Source: a candidate division NC10 bacterium SPGG6
GTDB lineage: Bacteria; Methylomirabilota; Methylomirabilia; Methylomirabilales; CSP1-5
Length of the DNA stretch: 7,043 nt
Assembly: GCA_001643535.1 (NCBI GenBank)
Contig: LXTG01000061.1
Location: forward strand, 1-7,043
Direction: 5' to 3'
The notes beneath the pieces are model-generated. The model had not been told where the DNA came from and ran no database searches. It worked only from the letters and a program-made list of their open reading frames with translations. The position numbers were made by a program, and so were the translations under genes. Of the stretch, positions 1 to 6,275 are shown piece after piece (the first letter of the stretch is position 1; every line of letters starts with the position of its first letter).

Positions 1-39
1 GGTCCTGGGGACGAAAGTGCACTAACTCGTTGATTTTTT

Positions 40-117
40 TGGTGGCCCCAGGCGGATTCGAACCGCCGTTTCCGCCTTGAGAGGGCGGCGTCCTAGGCCG
101 GGCTAGACGATGGGGCC
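40..117 (-). tRNA. tRNA-Glu, anticodon CUC
   Basis: Read on the minus strand, this 78-nt stretch folds as a complete tRNA. The 7-bp acceptor stem pairs GGCCCCA (117-111) with TGGGGCC (50-44), followed by discriminator A and an encoded CCA (42-40). The anticodon stem CCGCC/GGCGG encloses the loop CTCTCAA, so the anticodon is CTC (79-81) and it reads the Glu codon GAG. The T-arm has stem GGCGG/CCGCC and loop TTCGAAT. The body matches the bacterial tRNA-Glu pattern (GTCT D-stem start, AGGAC after the D-loop). The D-loop looks about two nucleotides longer than in the E. coli molecule. It lies 16 nt downstream of tRNA-Gln and probably shares its transcript. Identity is secure. Confidence 0.96.
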
Positions 118-133
118 GGCAACGCGGGAGGGG

Positions 134-207
134 TGGCTGCGGGGCGAGGACTCGAACCTCGACGACCTGATCCAGAGTCAGGTGGACTACCGTTATCCGA
201 CCCCGCA
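134..207 (-). tRNA. tRNA-Gln, anticodon CUG
   Basis: Read on the minus strand, this is a 74-nt tRNA with CCA encoded at 136-134. The acceptor stem is TGCGGGG (207-201) with CCCCGCA (144-138), so the first pair is U1-A72, as is usual for bacterial tRNA-Gln; the discriminator is G. The anticodon stem CCTGA/TCAGG holds the loop CTCTGGA, giving anticodon CTG (173-175), which reads the Gln codon CAG. The T-arm is CGAGG/CCTCG with loop TTCGAGT. It is followed by tRNA-Glu on the same strand and preceded by greA and gltX. The U1-A72 pair is needed both by GlnRS and by GatCAB amidotransferase, so it does not show which charging route this organism uses. Confidence 0.96.
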
Positions 208-224
208 ATGACTCCTCAGAGATT

Positions 225-257
225 AATTAAAGAGGCCCGGATTCAAGGAATCCGGGC
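225..257 (-). terminator. Possible intrinsic terminator or processing hairpin after greA
   Basis: A perfect 9-bp inverted repeat (GCCCGGATT at 235-243, AATCCGGGC at 249-257) with a 5-nt loop begins 38 nt past the greA stop. On the minus strand it is followed by CTCTTTAATTAAT, a T-rich but interrupted tract. This fits a moderate intrinsic terminator for the kinase-gltX-greA transcript. The imperfect T-tract could also allow read-through into tRNA-Gln, 18 nt beyond. I found no convincing -35/-10 pair for the tRNAs in the gap. A TTTAAT at 231-226 could serve as a -10 but lacks a recognisable -35. Confidence 0.6.
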
Positions 258-295
258 AGTGGATGGCCTCACTATTGCCGAGGGGTGTCGGAAAG

Positions 296-784
296 TCAAG
301 CCGAAAGTGGCTCTTTTTGCTCGTGCAGGGTGATGACTTTGGTCACCTTGAAGGCCTTCACCCCTCCCGGGGTCTGGATGCGGACCTCCTCCCCTTTCTG
401 TCGGCCGACCAGGCCCCGGCCAATCGGGGAGGCGATGGAGACCCATCCCTTCTCTCCATTACTCTCCTCCGCGGCCACGAGCTTGACCACCCGTTCCCCG
501 CCTTGGTCCGTGTCACGCAGATGCACGATCGAGCCGAACCCGACACGATCCTTGGGGACGGCTTTCGGGTCGATGGCAGAGAGAGACGCCATCCGTAGTT
601 GCAAAGAGACGATCCGAGCCTGGACGAAGCCCTGTCGCTCCTTGATCGCGTGGTACTCGGCATTCTCGGAGATGTCCCCCAGGCCACGGGCCGTCTCGAT
701 CTTCTGCGGAATATCGACCCTCAGCTCCTTTTCCAGGACGCTGACCTCCGACCGAAGGCCGTTTATCAGCTTTTGCAGGTCCAC
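296..784 (-). CDS. greA: Transcription elongation factor GreA
   Basis: GreA enters the secondary channel of RNA polymerase and stimulates cleavage of the backtracked RNA 3' end, rescuing stalled elongation complexes. The 162-residue product has the family's usual length and layout. Residues 1 to about 75 form the N-terminal coiled coil, with the tip motif GDISENAEYHA at 36-46 carrying the acidic residues D37 and E40 that correspond to E. coli D41 and E44. Residues from about 80 to 158 form the FKBP-like domain with FGSIVHL, SPIGRGLVG and a final PGG turn. Translation starts at a GTG (784-782) preceded at 6 nt by a perfect AGGAGG (796-791), which fixes the start. It lies 29 nt after gltX on the same strand, so the two are probably co-transcribed. 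The hairpin beyond the stop may end the messenger. No anomaly is visible. Confidence 0.96.
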   Translation of the reverse strand: MDLQKLINGLRSEVSVLEKELRVDIPQKIETARGLGDISENAEYHAIKERQGFVQARIVSLQLRMASLSAIDPKAVPKDRVGFGSIVHLRDTDQGGERVVKLVAAEESNGEKGWVSIASPIGRGLVGRQKGEEVRIQTPGGVKAFKVTKVITLHEQKEPLSA

Positions 785-790
785 ACCGAT

Positions 791-796
791 CCTCCT
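791..796 (-). promoter_or_regulatory. Ribosome binding site of greA
   Basis: AGGAGG on the minus strand lies 6 nt before the GTG at 784. It matches the anti-Shine-Dalgarno consensus fully and supports the non-ATG start. Confidence 0.85.
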
Positions 797-813
797 CTCT
801 CCGGAAAACTGCC

Positions 814-2256
814 TTAGGCGTGTAGCCGGTCTAAAGCCGTCCCCAGGCGCTCCAAACAGATCTCGCGGCCCGCAAGCTCCATCACGAGAAACACCGGTGG
901 ACTTACGGTCCGGCCGGTCAGCGCGACCCGGGTGGGCTGGGCCACATCTCCGAGCTTTAGCCCCTTCTCAGCCACGAAATCTCGGTAGAACTTTTCGAGG
1001 GTAGGCGCGTCAAAACTACGAATACTCTTCAATCTATCGTGAAGCTCCCGCAGATGCCTGAGGGCCTCGGGCCGAAGGTGCTTCTCCACGGCCTGAACAT
1101 CATAATCGACCGGAACTCGAAAGAGGAAATGGGAGGCCCGGGCCAGTTCCCCCAGGGTCTTAGCTCGCTCCCGGAACGTATGGATGACCGCCTCCCCAAA
1201 GGTTTCCGTTCTCCCCAAGCTGGACCACCTCACTGCCTTGGCCTCGATCTCTTCCGGTGAGATCCCCGCCTGCCGATAGAAGGAGACCAGGAGGTCCGCC
1301 AGGCGCTTGGGATCAGCTTCGCGAAGGTAATGGGCATTCAGCCAATCGAACTTGGCCTGATCGAAGATGGCCGGGGTATCGCCCACTCGCGTAATATCGA
1401 AATATCGAATGAGTTCTTCCCGACGAAAGATCTCCTGATCCCCGTGAGACCATCCGAGGCGGACCAGGTAATTCACCATCGCCTCTGGCAGATAGCCCAG
1501 CTCCCGATAGGCCAGCACCGACGTCGCCCCATGGCGCTTGGAAAGACGCGTGCGGTCTGGTCCCAGGATCATAGGGATGTGAGCAAATCGGGGCAAGGGA
1601 AACTCCAAGGCATGGTACACCTGGATCTGCTTCGGGGTGTTGGACAAATGATCATCCCCCCGGATCACATGGGTCACCTGCATGTCCGCATCATCGACCA
1701 CCACGGCAAAGTTGTATGTCGGCACTCCGTCCGACCGCACCAGGATGAAGTCATCGAGCTCCGCATTGTCAAAGCGAACCTTTCCATGGATCAGGTCCTC
1801 CACGACCGTCACCCCTGCATCCCCCACCCGAAGGCGCAATGCCCATGACTTTCCCGGCTCCGGCTGCACCTCGCGGCATCGACCGTCGTACCGGGGGGAT
1901 CGCCCAGCCGAGAGCGCCGCCCTCCGGCGCTCCTCGAGTTCCTCGGGGGTGCAGACACATCGGTAAGCCTTGCCAGTCTCGAGCAGCCGCTCGGCATGCT
2001 CCTGGTAGAGCGAAAGCCGGTGCGCCTGCCGATAGGGGCTCTCATCCCAATCGAGCCCGAGCCACTGTAAGCTCTCGGTGATCGCCTCGACCGATTCTTC
2101 CGTGGAGCGGCCCACGTCGGTATCCTCGATCCTCAGGAGAAAGGTTCCGCCGTGATGTCGGGCGAAGAGCCAGTTGTACAGAGCCGTCCGCGCCCCTCCC
2201 ACGTGGAGATACCCCGTAGGAGACGGGGCAAACCGGACCCGAACCTGCTCACTCAT
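814..2256 (-). CDS. gltX: Glutamyl-tRNA synthetase (GluRS)
   Basis: This class Ic cytoplasmic synthetase attaches glutamate to tRNA-Glu, and in non-discriminating forms also to tRNA-Gln for later amidation by GatCAB. The 480-residue product has normal length. The Rossmann fold opens with PSPTGYLHVGG (11-21, HIGH motif); the KMSKS equivalent is LSKRHG (238-243). A probable zinc site is C100, C102, Y123 and C127 (CxC...YxxxC). The C-terminal half is the alpha-helical anticodon-binding region. FRERAKTL (361-368) places Arg364 where discriminating enzymes carry the Arg that reads C36 (T. thermophilus Arg358, aligned by eye). The frame stays open 61 codons further upstream, but that extension overlaps the preceding kinase gene and shows no family similarity. 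I chose ATG 2256, where homology begins and GAGG lies 5 nt upstream. It sits 26 nt after the kinase and 29 nt before greA, so it is likely in one operon. Confidence 0.97.
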   Translation of the reverse strand: MSEQVRVRFAPSPTGYLHVGGARTALYNWLFARHHGGTFLLRIEDTDVGRSTEESVEAITESLQWLGLDWDESPYRQAHRLSLYQEHAERLLETGKAYRCVCTPEELEERRRAALSAGRSPRYDGRCREVQPEPGKSWALRLRVGDAGVTVVEDLIHGKVRFDNAELDDFILVRSDGVPTYNFAVVVDDADMQVTHVIRGDDHLSNTPKQIQVYHALEFPLPRFAHIPMILGPDRTRLSKRHGATSVLAYRELGYLPEAMVNYLVRLGWSHGDQEIFRREELIRYFDITRVGDTPAIFDQAKFDWLNAHYLREADPKRLADLLVSFYRQAGISPEEIEAKAVRWSSLGRTETFGEAVIHTFRERAKTLGELARASHFLFRVPVDYDVQAVEKHLRPEALRHLRELHDRLKSIRSFDAPTLEKFYRDFVAEKGLKLGDVAQPTRVALTGRTVSPPVFLVMELAGREICLERLGTALDRLHA

Positions 2257-2282
2257 CTTTGCCTCGCTTGCCTCCCCCCCTA

Positions 2283-4301
2283 CTATCGGCGCCGCTGGGA
2301 ATCCGGCTGAGCCGCTCCCCGAAGCAGATCGTGGACGAGGTGAAGGAGTTTGTCCAGGCGAAAAGGCTTTTCGAGAAACTGATCGATCTCCGACGCTTCC
2401 TGCTCCGCCCGATTCAAGGCCGCGTTCCACCCGGTGCACAGGATGATCTTGACTTCCGGGTACAACGCGCGGACCTTTTGGGCCACCTCCAGCCCGGTGA
2501 GATCCGGCATTCCGAGATCAGTGACCACCACGTCGAAGGGCTCTGCCCGAAACACCTCTACCCCTTCGATCCCGGACTCCACACCCACGGCCATATGCCC
2601 CTCCAACCTGAGAAGATTGGTGACCACCTCCCGCAGATGAGGTTCGTCGTCGATCACCAGGATGCGCCCGGTCCGACGCCCCGCCGGAGGGGAAAGGGCT
2701 TCCGGGCCCCGGGGGAGCTCCGCCGGAACCGGGAAGGCGATGCAAACCCTGCTCCCCCGCCTGAGCTCACTCTCCACCGTGATCGAGCCGCCGTGGCGCG
2801 CAACGATCCCATAAGAAGTGCTGAGACCCAGGCCGGTCCCTTTCACCCCTTTGGTGGTGAAGAAGGGATCGAAGATCTTCTGCCGCACCTCTTCAGTCAT
2901 GCCGACCCCGGTGTCCTCGAAGACCGCCTCGACCCGTGGCCCTTCCTCACTGCCGAGCTCAAAACCGGTCCGCACGGTGAAGCGTCCGCCGGTCGGCATG
3001 GCATCGAGCGCATTGAGGACCACGTTGGTAAAGACCTCCCTGAGTTCTGCCGGGTTTCCCGTAATCATCGGGATCTCGGTGAGCTCCGTGACCACATCGA
3101 TCCTGGTCCCCTTGAGCTCCGCCTCGTCCTTCCATCGGGCCTCTGTAAACTGCAGGACCTCGGTGATGACCCGATTGACATCGACGGGGACCATCGACTC
3201 GGGTACCCCGGTCCGAGCAAAGTCCTGAAGCCGGCGGACCGTGCTGGCCCCATCCAGGGCAGACTGCTGGATGCTGTTGAGCCACCGCTTCATCTCTTGG
3301 TCCTGAACCTGACGCAAGAGCAAATCGGTCCTGGCCACGATAGCCGCCAGGACGTTGTTGATATTGTGGGCGACCCCGGCCGCGAGCGTCCCGAGGGCAG
3401 CCAGCTTTTCCGAGCGCATCACCTGCTGGTCCCACCGCTTCCGTTCGGTAATGTCGGTCACCGTTACGATCGACCCGAGAAACTCTCCGCTGGCCCCCCG
3501 CCGCGGAGTGCTGTTTACGAGGGCGGAAAAGGGGCTGCCATCCTTTCGGAAGAGCCGGGTCTCAAAGATGCAAGCCCGGTCCCGTCGGTGAAGCCTGGAC
3601 AGGTCGCTCGCGCGGAACCCGGGGGCGGGAAGGGGGTCTGGGCTCCCCAATTGCCCCGGGCCTTCCCATGCCGCGTAGCCCAGCATCTCGTAAATTTGGC
3701 GGTTCCCGAATGTCCACCGTCCTTCCACATCTAGTACCATGATCCCCACATCCATGGCATCGATCAGGGTGCTGCTGACGTCCCGTATCTGCCGAGACCC
3801 GTGCTCTTCCTCCCGGGACTGAAGAGGTGGGCGAGCCTGCGCACCACCCGGGAAGTCCAGACGCTCGATCGTACGCCCCATGAGTTGACCGACTATTTGG
3901 AGAAACCGAAAGTCCCGAGAGGCAAAATGGCCTTGCCGCTGGCTGTAGACGGCCAGAAATCCCCCCCTCGTCCCCTCCACCAACAGCGGCACGCTCGCCA
4001 AGGAGTGAATCTTGTGCTCGCCCGCCGGCAACGGGCAGTCGGACGGCAAGACATCGAAGAGGAGCGTTTCCCGGCAGGGATCGAGATCGCCCTGGCCGAT
4101 CCCCTCAGGATCAGACGGACTCCAGGTCGCAGCCCAAACTTCCCGACCGCGACACAGGGTGGGAATAAAGGCGGCTGTGGTCTCCTCCCAGATCCAGAGG
4201 ATTCCCGCCTCTGCCTCGAGGAGCCCCACGATCTGGTCGAGCACGGGACCGAAGACGGCCTCGAAATCCCGGCCCCCTTGGGGAATGACGTCAAACTGCA
4301 T
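2283..4301 (-). CDS. Soluble hybrid sensor histidine kinase (GAF-PAS-HisKA-HATPase-REC)
   Basis: This is a cytoplasmic signalling kinase of 672 residues with no membrane segments or signal peptide. Domains from the N-terminus: GAF-like (about 15-150), PAS with adjoining PAC (about 175-290, ending TDITERK), HisKA with phospho-acceptor His312 in GVAHNINN, HATPase with N-box around N430, DTGVGM (463-468), FDPFFTT and GTGLGLST (489-496), then a receiver (about 546-660). The receiver has acidic pair D551/D552, phospho-acceptor D595, T623 and K645, all in place. Both phosphorelay sites therefore look functional. The H-box residue after His is Asn rather than the usual Glu/Asp. The input ligand cannot be told, and no DNA-binding regulator or Hpt partner is in the window. 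ATG 4301 is preferred over GTG 4304 because GAGG lies 5 nt before the ATG and only 2 nt before the GTG. It appears to lead the gltX-greA unit. Confidence 0.93.
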   Translation of the reverse strand: MQFDVIPQGGRDFEAVFGPVLDQIVGLLEAEAGILWIWEETTAAFIPTLCRGREVWAATWSPSDPEGIGQGDLDPCRETLLFDVLPSDCPLPAGEHKIHSLASVPLLVEGTRGGFLAVYSQRQGHFASRDFRFLQIVGQLMGRTIERLDFPGGAQARPPLQSREEEHGSRQIRDVSSTLIDAMDVGIMVLDVEGRWTFGNRQIYEMLGYAAWEGPGQLGSPDPLPAPGFRASDLSRLHRRDRACIFETRLFRKDGSPFSALVNSTPRRGASGEFLGSIVTVTDITERKRWDQQVMRSEKLAALGTLAAGVAHNINNVLAAIVARTDLLLRQVQDQEMKRWLNSIQQSALDGASTVRRLQDFARTGVPESMVPVDVNRVITEVLQFTEARWKDEAELKGTRIDVVTELTEIPMITGNPAELREVFTNVVLNALDAMPTGGRFTVRTGFELGSEEGPRVEAVFEDTGVGMTEEVRQKIFDPFFTTKGVKGTGLGLSTSYGIVARHGGSITVESELRRGSRVCIAFPVPAELPRGPEALSPPAGRRTGRILVIDDEPHLREVVTNLLRLEGHMAVGVESGIEGVEVFRAEPFDVVVTDLGMPDLTGLEVAQKVRALYPEVKIILCTGWNAALNRAEQEASEIDQFLEKPFRLDKLLHLVHDLLRGAAQPDSQRRR

Positions 4302-4321
4302 CACACCCTCTGCAGCGAATA

Positions 4322-4351
4322 TTTATGCCCAAAATGCATGCGGCATGCCAA
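4322..4351 (-). promoter_or_regulatory. Candidate sigma70 promoter for the kinase-gltX-greA unit
   Basis: On the minus strand, TTGGCA (4351-4346, 5/6 match to TTGACA) is followed after 18 nt by CATAAA (4327-4322, 4/6 match to TATAAT). Transcription would begin near 4315, leaving a leader of about 14 nt before ATG 4301. The -10 match is modest. The position, in the only sizeable gap upstream of the kinase, supports it. Confidence 0.5.
4336..4349. promoter_or_regulatory. Adjacent GCATGC palindromes between divergent promoters (possible operator)
   Basis: Two self-complementary boxes, GCATGC (4336-4341) and GGCATGCC (4342-4349), lie back to back inside the -35/-10 spacer of the leftward promoter and about 30 nt upstream of the rightward -35. 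Flanking CCAAAA-type sequence occurs on both sides. Placement would suit a repressor site, but short GC palindromes also arise by chance in this composition. Confidence 0.3.
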
Positions 4352-4378
4352 AACAGCAATACCTTCGATGGGTTGCCC

Positions 4379-4408
4379 TTGACGGCGACAGACCGGGTTG
4401 CGTATAGT
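4379..4408 (+). promoter_or_regulatory. Sigma70-type promoter upstream of the ABC ATPase remnant
   Basis: TTGACG (4379-4384) and TATAGT (4403-4408) are separated by 18 nt; each matches its consensus at five of six positions. Transcription would start near 4415, giving a leader of about 45 nt to ATG 4460. It is the best promoter in the window, and probably now serves mainly the downstream PHP gene. Confidence 0.7.
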
Positions 4409-4448
4409 GAGGAACGCGTGGGAGCGAATCACCTTCCTGCAAGCGGGC

Positions 4449-4454
4449 AGGGGG
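4449..4454 (+). promoter_or_regulatory. Ribosome binding site deciding the ABC ATPase start
   Basis: AGGGGG lies 5 nt before ATG 4460. This favours 4460 over the upstream in-frame ATG at 4325, which lies outside the family's conserved region and upstream of the promoter. Confidence 0.65.
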
Positions 4455-4459
4455 AAACC

Positions 4460-5400
4460 ATGGCACAAGTGTTCCTCAAGGACCTGACAAAAAGGTTTGA
4501 CGACGTCATCGCGGTCCGGGATTTTACCCTGGAGATCGCCGATGGCGAGTTCTTGGTGTTGGTCGACTCCTCGGGCTGTGGCAAATCCACCACACTCCGT
4601 ATGGTGGCTGGGCTGGAAGAGATCACTGAGGGAACCGTTCACATCGGCGACCGGGTGGTCAACGACCTTCCCTCCAAGGACCGAGATATCGCCATGGTCT
4701 TTCAAAACTACGCGCTCTATCCCCACATGTCGGTCTACGATAACATGGCCTTCGGCCTCAAGCTTCGCAAGCTGTCCAAGGCCGAGATCGACCAGCGAGC
4801 CGCGGTTGCCGCAGAGATGCTGGGGATCCATTCCCTCCTTCACCGCAAACCGCGGCCCCTTCGGGGGGCCAGCGACAACGGGTCGCGGTGGGTCGAGCGA
4901 TCGTCCGCAAGCCAGCCGTCCTCCTCTTCGACGAGCCGCTCTGGAACCTGGACGCCCAAGTAATGAAAGATGGACTGACTCAACAAGTCGGAACCCCACT
5001 GGAAGTCTATGCCCGTCCCCGGAACCGCATCGTGGCCAGTTTCATCGGCAGCCCTTCCATGAACTTCCTCCCGGGAACCGTCCACGCGTCTGATGGCGGG
5101 ATGTGCCTCGAGGCCTCTGGCTTTCGGCTCCGTATCGGTTCAGTATATCACCGTTCCCTGGAAAAATACCTAGGCCAACGGGTGACCTTTGGGATGCGCC
5201 CCGAGGCCATCCCGGCCACGGTGGAGGTGGTAGAGCCCTTGGGCGCCGAGATCCTCTTGGATATGAGGGTGGGGAACGACACGGTCGTGGCCCGGGTTCC
5301 CCCGCATACCCGGACCGAGCCCCGCCAGCTCATCCATCTGGCCTTTTCCCCTGACAGGATGCACTCCTGTGATCCCGAAACGGACGAGGCCGTCGTATGA
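4460..5400 (+). pseudogene. ugpC: Degraded sugar/glycerol-3-phosphate ABC importer ATPase (UgpC/MalK/MsmK family)
   Basis: An intact member would hydrolyse ATP on the inner membrane face to drive carbohydrate or glycerophosphate import, and would be about 355-370 residues. Here the first frame covers residues 1-132: Walker A region at 36-44, Q-loop Q82 in VFQNYALYPHM. It then shifts, because one base is missing within 4856-4861, and ends at TAA 4961-4963. The correct frame resumes at 4861 with SGGQRQRV, Walker B LLFDEP and the D-loop, then runs into a TOBE-type C-terminal domain to 5400. After NLDA (4954) it jumps directly to VMKDG. About 45 codons are absent, including the switch-histidine (THDQ) segment. 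Walker A reads DSSGCGKST, with the first Gly changed to Asp, and the D-loop has Trp for Ser. Three independent defects indicate a true pseudogene. No permease or binding protein lies nearby. Which substrate subfamily it belonged to is uncertain. Confidence 0.9.
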
Positions 5401-6248
5401 ATGCCTCGTCCCCCACGGGAGCAGACCTGCACCTGCACTCCTCGTATTCGGATGGGACCTTCACCCCCCGAGAGGTCGTTGCCCAGGCGGCCTGCCGAAA
5501 TGTGTGTCCGATCGCCCTCACCGACCATGACACCGTTGCCGGAATCCCCGAGGCCCTCCAGGCAGGCGCTGAGATGAGCGTCGAGGTCATCCCAGGGGTC
5601 GAACTCTCGGCACATGAGGATAGTCAGGAAATACACATTCTGGGTTACTTTATCCGCTGGGAAGATACGACTTTCCAGGGGACCCTGGACACCCTTGAGG
5701 GAACACGTCGAGACCGGCTCCAGGAAATCCTCCGCCGTCTGCACCGACTGGGAGTCCCCCTGACCCTGACCGAGGTCTTCCAAATAGCCGGAAAGGGAAC
5801 GGTGGGAAGGCTCCACGTCGCCCGGGCTCTTCTCGCGCGAGGGTCCGTGCGCAGCCGGCAGGAGGCCTTCGACCGTTTCCTCGCCCAGGGGCGACCAGCG
5901 TATGTCAATAGGATGGGATTGACCGCCCGGCAGGCCATTGCGGTCATCCGGCAAGCGGAAGGAGTCGCGGTTCTCGCCCATCCGGGTAGAAGCGGACTGG
6001 CACTCCTGACCAGTCTCATCGAAGCAGGTCTTCAGGGGATCGAAGTCTTCCACCCTTCCCACGATGTCGAGGATATTTTCACCTTGACGCGCGCGGCCAC
6101 AGAGCACAACCTGCTCATCACCGGTGGCTCGGACTGTCACGGCTTGGCTCAAGGAGACGTCCGCCTGGGGCAGACCCAGCTTCCCCTGGCGTACGTGGAG
6201 CGCCTGCGGCAGGCTGCAACCGCCCAAAACCCAACACGTAACACCTAA
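5397..6248 (+). CDS. PHP-domain phosphoesterase (RNase AM / 3',5'-nucleoside bisphosphate phosphatase family)
   Basis: The 283-residue product belongs to the PHP metallophosphoesterase family that includes E. coli YciV (TrpH, RNase AM), which trims RNA 5' ends and removes the 3' phosphate from nucleoside 3',5'-bisphosphates. The metal ligands are all present: D10/H12/H14 in DLHLHSSYSDG, D19, D43/H44 in LTDHDT, E69 in GVELSA, H80, H195 in AHPGR, H222 in VFHPSH, and D246/H248 in GGSDCHG. The GRLHVARAL segment (138-146) is the helical insertion typical of this subgroup. ATG 5397 has GAGG 7 nt upstream (5386-5389) and overlaps the stop of the ABC remnant as ATGA, a coupled arrangement. The last codons and the stop fall in a heptanucleotide repeat, so the final residues are unlikely to matter. 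Exact substrate, RNA or nucleotide, is inferred from the family. Confidence 0.9.
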   Translation: MNASSPTGADLHLHSSYSDGTFTPREVVAQAACRNVCPIALTDHDTVAGIPEALQAGAEMSVEVIPGVELSAHEDSQEIHILGYFIRWEDTTFQGTLDTLEGTRRDRLQEILRRLHRLGVPLTLTEVFQIAGKGTVGRLHVARALLARGSVRSRQEAFDRFLAQGRPAYVNRMGLTARQAIAVIRQAEGVAVLAHPGRSGLALLTSLIEAGLQGIEVFHPSHDVEDIFTLTRAATEHNLLITGGSDCHGLAQGDVRLGQTQLPLAYVERLRQAATAQNPTRNT

Positions 6249-6250
6249 TA
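6223..6250 (+). repeat. Four-copy heptanucleotide tandem repeat across the PHP stop codon
   Basis: Consecutive 7-nt units are CCCAAAA, CCCAACA, CGTAACA and CCTAATA, followed by another CC, for a consensus near CCYAACA. The run encodes the last few residues of the PHP protein, and its fourth unit supplies the TAA stop. Units are imperfect. The period is not a multiple of three, so a change in copy number would shift the reading frame. Confidence 0.65.
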
Positions 6251-6275
6251 CCTCGCGCTGGTGCATGGGGGTCCT

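Noticed and set aside
11..40. T-run at 34-40 as a plus-strand terminator
   Set aside because: No GC-rich hairpin precedes the run; only a short loopless palindrome (AGTGCACT) is nearby.
285..1004. 239-codon open frame on the plus strand
   Set aside because: It is antisense to greA and the end of gltX, with no recognisable motif.
2257..2439. 61-codon N-terminal extension of gltX
   Set aside because: It overlaps the 3' end of the kinase gene in another frame, lacks similarity to GluRS, and the ATG at 2256 has its own Shine-Dalgarno site.
2259..3734. Long open frame (491 codons) on the plus strand
   Set aside because: It lies antisense to the hybrid kinase, whose domains and catalytic motifs are unmistakable. 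The plus-strand product shows no family motifs, and such shadows are expected in high-GC DNA.
4325..4459. Upstream in-frame extension of the ABC ATPase
   Set aside because: It would begin before the promoter at 4379-4408 and adds residues outside the family's normal N-terminus. ATG 4460 has a good ribosome binding site.
4856..4872. Programmed frameshift in the ABC ATPase
   Set aside because: No recognisable slippery heptamer or downstream structure was evident. The additional in-frame deletion and Walker A change make simple gene decay the better explanation.
5148..6266. 372-codon open frame on the minus strand
   Set aside because: It is antisense to the PHP gene and the end of the ABC remnant, both of which carry clear conserved motifs. 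Its N-terminus is just the translated heptamer repeat.
6249..6275. Bidirectional terminator between the PHP gene and rmlD
   Set aside because: The 27-nt gap contains no convincing inverted repeat or T-tract on either strand.
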